From Candidatus Fusobacterium pullicola (GTDB lineage Bacteria; Fusobacteriota; Fusobacteriia; Fusobacteriales; Fusobacteriaceae): 64,000 bases of DNA. Positions 60,803 to 64,000 of the stretch are shown here, in pieces (the first letter of the stretch is position 1; each line of letters opens with the position of its first letter). The notes under the pieces are model-generated. The model searched no databases and was not told the origin of the DNA. It saw nothing but the letters and a program-made list of their open reading frames with translations. The stretch is taken from contig JAHLFN010000068.1 of assembly GCA_018883725.1 (NCBI GenBank), positions 1-64,000 on the forward strand, in the 5' to 3' direction. The position numbers and the translations under genes are program-made.

Positions 60803-61342
60803 ATGTTTGTAAGAATAATGGAGAGTATCTCACTTTATGCAATACCATTAATAATTTTAATAATAGTAGGATATGCTTATTTTGTAAAAAAAATAAAAGT
60901 ATATGAGGTATTTTGTGAAGGAGCAAAGGAAGGATTTAATACATCAATAAGAATTATACCATTTTTAGTAGCAATGTTAGTTGCAATAGGGATATTTAGA
61001 GCTTCTGGATGTATCGATATAATGATGAAGATATTAGATCCTGTATTTGGATTGATAGGAATGCCTGGAGAGGTATTACCAATGGCAATATTAAGACCAT
61101 TATCAGGTGGTGGAGCAACTGGGGTAATGAATGATTTAATGTTAACATATGGACCAGACTCTTTAATAGGAAGAATAGCTTCAACAATGATGGGATCTAC
61201 AGAAACTACTTTCTATGTTCTTGCTGTATATTTTGGAGCAGTAAGCATAAGAAAAACGAGGCATGCTGTTGCAGTTGGATTACTAGCCGACCTAGCTGGA
61301 TTACTAACTGCAGTATGGATTTGTAGAATTATGTTTGCATAA
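60803..61342 (+). CDS. spmB: SpmB-like membrane protein (nucleoside-recognition/Gate domain)
   Basis: A 179-residue membrane protein, partner of SpmA. It carries TSIRIIPFLVAMLVAIGIFRASGCIDIMMKILDPVFGLIGMPGEVLPMAILRPLSGGGATGVMNDLM and GSTETTFYVLAVYFGAVSIRKTRHA, family hallmarks. It is 45 bases after spmA with AGGAGGAA before the ATG, in the lysine-riboswitch operon. In B. subtilis the same pair follows dacB. Confidence 0.9.
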   Translation: MFVRIMESISLYAIPLIILIIVGYAYFVKKIKVYEVFCEGAKEGFNTSIRIIPFLVAMLVAIGIFRASGCIDIMMKILDPVFGLIGMPGEVLPMAILRPLSGGGATGVMNDLMLTYGPDSLIGRIASTMMGSTETTFYVLAVYFGAVSIRKTRHAVAVGLLADLAGLLTAVWICRIMFA

Positions 61343-61363
61343 AAATATAATTTGGAGTAGAAA

Positions 61364-63031
61364 ATGAAAAAAATTAAATTATTATTAGTAGCTATAATTT
61401 TATTAACTGGATGTACTAATACAAAAGTAGAAAATGAAAATCAGAATCTTGCTCAAAATCTTGAAGTTTCAGAGCAAACCCAAATAGATTCACCAAGTGA
61501 TATCTTAAAAAATCTTCAAAACACTAACGAGAGTCTTCAAGAAGCAAAGGAAGCTAGAATAGATATCAAAAAAGAGAGTTTAGAAAATAGTATTAAAAGT
61601 ATAGATGAAGTAGATTCAACTAAAAAAGAGACTATACTTAACGATATTAAAGAGAAAAAAAATGAAAAACAGATTTTTAAAAGTAAAAAAAATATAGTTA
61701 AGGAAAAAACTCAAAAAGCTATAGATAAATTTGTAAATTTAGAAACATTAAGATATAGTAATGTAGGAATTAGTATTGTAGATTTAAAAACTGGAGAAAC
61801 CATAGGAAGTTATCATAAAGAGGCAGCAATGAATCCGGCTTCAGTTTTTAAAGTTATAACATCAGCTACAGCTTTAGAAGTTTTAGGAGCTAATACTAGA
61901 TTGGAAACTAAACTTTTATATGATGGAAAAATAGATAATGAAGGTATATTAAAAGGGGATATATATATAATAGGTGGTGGAGATCCAACATTAGGATCTG
62001 ATGGAATAAAGGTTAAACAAAGTGCATTCATGGAAGAATGGTTAAGTAAAATAGAAGCTGCTCAGATTAAAAAAATAGATGGAGATATAATTGTAATAGA
62101 TAATCTATTTGGTTATGTAGGAGTAGAGGAGAAATGGCTATGGGAAGATTTTGGAACTAGCTATGGACAGGGAACATATGGAGTTAGTATATTTGATAAT
62201 CTCTATACTTTATATTTAAAATCAGATGATAAAAATGTAAAAATTGTTGGAACTAAGCCAGAAATAGAAGGATTAAAATTTGAAAATAGATTAAAGGTAT
62301 CTGAAAAGGGTAGAAAGAGTTTTTCAGTAAGAGGAGTAGCTTTTGAAAATAAGAGAATCTTAAACGGAGAAGTACCAGCAAATCAAGAGAAAATAGTTAC
62401 AAAAAGTGATATTCCAAATCCAGGTTTATTTTTAGGGCAATACTTTAAAAATAGTTTAAAAACTGTTGGAATTGCTGTAAATGGAGAGGTAAAAACAAGT
62501 AGAAATACAAATAAAAGACCTAAAAACCCAAATACTTTAGCTATTACAAAATCAGCTACAATAGAAGAGATGGTAAGAGTACTTCTAAAAAGAAGTGATA
62601 ATCACTATACAGAGCATCTATATCAACTTATAAAACTAAAAGATGTAGATATTGAAGAGTTTTGGAAAGCAAAAGGAGTTGATACAAAAGCCCTCGTGAT
62701 GAATGATGGAAGTGGACTTTCTCGTGGAGATTATGTATCAGCAGATATTTTAACAAATATATTAGTATATATGAATAAAAACTATTCTGGGTTTGATAAG
62801 CTTTTACCAAGAGGGGGTTATGAGGGAACTGTTTCAGATTTCTTAGAACCAAGTGTATTCTCTGGAGATATAAGAGTAAAAAGTGGAAGTATGAGTGGAA
62901 TTCAATCTTATACTGGATATGTAAAGAAAGATGGACGTGAGCTTGCATTTACAATAATTGTTAATCATTGGAATGGAAGTAGAAATAAATTAAAAGATAA
63001 TATGGAAACGTTAATTAATGATTTATTTTAG
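61364..63031 (+). CDS. dacB: Lipoprotein D-alanyl-D-alanine carboxypeptidase/endopeptidase (PBP4, S13 family)
   Basis: A 555-residue penicillin-binding protein. A lipoprotein signal (MKKIKLLLVAIILLTGC, lipid on Cys17) is followed by a Glu/Lys/Asn-rich helical linker (about 20-125) that is extra for the family. The S13 catalytic domain has SxxK at 160-163 (SVFK), SDN at 411-413 and KSGS (506-509). It trims D-Ala-D-Ala stems or cuts crosslinks in the periplasm. It is 21 bases after spmB and thus probably under lysine control. Confidence 0.92.
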   Translation: MKKIKLLLVAIILLTGCTNTKVENENQNLAQNLEVSEQTQIDSPSDILKNLQNTNESLQEAKEARIDIKKESLENSIKSIDEVDSTKKETILNDIKEKKNEKQIFKSKKNIVKEKTQKAIDKFVNLETLRYSNVGISIVDLKTGETIGSYHKEAAMNPASVFKVITSATALEVLGANTRLETKLLYDGKIDNEGILKGDIYIIGGGDPTLGSDGIKVKQSAFMEEWLSKIEAAQIKKIDGDIIVIDNLFGYVGVEEKWLWEDFGTSYGQGTYGVSIFDNLYTLYLKSDDKNVKIVGTKPEIEGLKFENRLKVSEKGRKSFSVRGVAFENKRILNGEVPANQEKIVTKSDIPNPGLFLGQYFKNSLKTVGIAVNGEVKTSRNTNKRPKNPNTLAITKSATIEEMVRVLLKRSDNHYTEHLYQLIKLKDVDIEEFWKAKGVDTKALVMNDGSGLSRGDYVSADILTNILVYMNKNYSGFDKLLPRGGYEGTVSDFLEPSVFSGDIRVKSGSMSGIQSYTGYVKKDGRELAFTIIVNHWNGSRNKLKDNMETLINDLF

Positions 63032-63040
63032 AGGGATAAA

Positions 63041-63964
63041 ATGTTAGGAAAAAAACTAAAAAAAGGTGATACAATAGGAATTATAGCACCAGCTAGCTGT
63101 ACAACTTATGAGAAAGTTTTAGAGGCAAAGAAAAACATAGAAGACATGGGATATCAGGTAATTTTGGGAGAGTGTACTAAAAAACAGTGGTATTCATATG
63201 CTGGAACAGACGAAGAAAGAGCAGAAGAGATAAATAGTTTTTTTGATGATAAAAGTATTGATGCTATAATTTGTATGCGTGGAGGATATGGATGTAATAG
63301 ATTAATAGAGCTTTTAGATTTTGAAGTTATAAAAAGAAATCCAAAAATATTTGTAGGTTATAGTGATATAACAACACTACATATAGCATTAAATGAAAAA
63401 GCTAATCTAATAACATTTCATGGACCAATGGCAGTAAGTAATTTTACTGGTAATTATAACAGAGATACATATGAAAATTTCATAGAGATACTTTCTAACT
63501 CAAGAGATAAACAAAGTATAAAAAATATTACAAAAGAGTTGGAAGTTTTAAATGAAGGAAGAGCAAAGGGAAAGCTTGTAGGTGGAAATTTAGCTACTCT
63601 TATAGCAACACTTGGAACTGAATATGATTTAGATTATAATGGAAAGATACTATTTTTAGAAGAGATTGGAGAAAAAACTTATAAAATAGATAGATTTCTA
63701 AATCAATTAAAAAAGCATGGTGTTTTTGAAAAAATAGAAGGTTTAGTTCTAGGAGATTTTAAAAACTGTATTCAAGATTCAGAAAAAGATATGACACTTT
63801 TAGAGGTTTTTCAGAATTATTTTAAGGAGTTAAAAAAGCCTGTAATATATAATTTTGAAAGTGGGCATTCAGAGCCAATGTTGACTCTTCCATTAGGGGC
63901 TATATGTGAAATAGATACTTATAATAAAGAGCTAAAAGTATTGGAGAGAGTAGTTAGTGAATAA
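63041..63964 (+). CDS. ldcA: L,D-carboxypeptidase (LdcA, S66 family)
   Basis: A 307-residue LD-carboxypeptidase that removes the terminal D-Ala from tetrapeptides. The nucleophile is Ser108 in VGYSDIT. The catalytic Glu is 207 or 208 (FLEEIGEKTYKIDRFL) and His276 lies in ESGHSEPMLTLPLG. Cytoplasmic, no signal peptide, so it acts in muropeptide recycling. AGAGGG precedes the ATG, 9 bases after dacB, so it is part of the same operon. Confidence 0.93.
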   Translation: MLGKKLKKGDTIGIIAPASCTTYEKVLEAKKNIEDMGYQVILGECTKKQWYSYAGTDEERAEEINSFFDDKSIDAIICMRGGYGCNRLIELLDFEVIKRNPKIFVGYSDITTLHIALNEKANLITFHGPMAVSNFTGNYNRDTYENFIEILSNSRDKQSIKNITKELEVLNEGRAKGKLVGGNLATLIATLGTEYDLDYNGKILFLEEIGEKTYKIDRFLNQLKKHGVFEKIEGLVLGDFKNCIQDSEKDMTLLEVFQNYFKELKKPVIYNFESGHSEPMLTLPLGAICEIDTYNKELKVLERVVSE

Positions 63965-63981
63965 AGTAGAGATGAGGTATT

Positions 63982-64000
63982 ATGAGTTTAATTCAAAATA
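63982..64000 (+). CDS. Start of a further gene, cut by the window edge
   Basis: ATG at 63982 behind GATGAGG, 17 bases after ldcA in the same direction; only MSLIQN can be read. It is probably the next gene of the operon. Nothing can be said about its function. Confidence 0.45.

Overview
The window is AT-rich, densely coding bacterial chromosome that looks like Fusobacterium (phylum Fusobacteriota); the species cannot be fixed from sequence alone. Supporting signs are a Gram-negative envelope gene (lpxK) and many signal peptides, alongside Firmicutes-like genes (whiA, scpA, ricT, yqeH, and a topA-trmFO-xerC-hslV order). Anaerobic energy genes (pyruvate:ferredoxin oxidoreductase, pta, ackA), AGA/GGA/ATA-rich codon use and strong GGAGG ribosome sites also fit. 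Almost everything is on the + strand. The exceptions are minC at the left edge, ssb, and a block of three minus genes at 55-58.6 kb. No rRNA, tRNA, CRISPR array, insertion sequence or prophage was seen.

Layout. 0-2.1 kb: minC (partial, minus), a flavin reductase-like gene and small unknown genes. 2.1-9.2 kb: smc, lpxK, an unknown gene, a PTS EIIA, nadD and a YfcE-like phosphodiesterase. 9.2-11.2 kb: a DEAD-box RNA helicase behind a long structured leader. 11.2-17.1 kb: cobU-cobS-cobC-cobT (cobalamin nucleotide-loop assembly), then radC, ricT, a TrmN6-like methyltransferase and an ankyrin protein. 17.1-20.2 kb: a beta-glucoside PTS permease and 6-phospho-beta-glucosidase behind a leader terminator. 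20.2-22.9 kb: secreted alkaline phosphatase behind a Pho-box-like repeat array, and a YibE/F membrane protein. 23-36.3 kb: DNA repair and processing genes (uvrB, xseA, dprA, topA, trmFO, a xerC-like gene, hslV, yqeH), a pilin-like protein and a flavoprotein. 36.3-45.2 kb: ftsY, pta, ackA, pyruvate:ferredoxin oxidoreductase and a CNNM/CorC-type protein. 45.2-55.2 kb: ssb (minus), polA, whiA, ribF, scpA, murJ, a solitary adenine methyltransferase and corA. 55.2-58.6 kb (minus): a choloylglycine-hydrolase-family enzyme, ybaB and sppA. 58.7-64 kb: an EamA transporter, then a lysine riboswitch commanding spmA-spmB-dacB-ldcA.

The most interesting system is at 59.85-63.97 kb. A recognisable lysine (L-box) riboswitch has a readable terminator/antiterminator switch. 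It precedes a SpmA/SpmB membrane pair that is co-directional with a lipoprotein D,D-carboxypeptidase (DacB type) and an L,D-carboxypeptidase. SpmAB are known from endospore formers, so a lysine-repressed SpmAB-peptidoglycan-hydrolase operon in an apparently non-sporulating Gram-negative suggests a transport or cell-wall role tied to lysine or diaminopimelate. Other items worth attention are a pseudoknot-like leader before the DEAD-box helicase, a XerC homologue lacking two catalytic residues, a four-repeat Pho box, and a perfect hairpin inside the start of the YibE/F gene.
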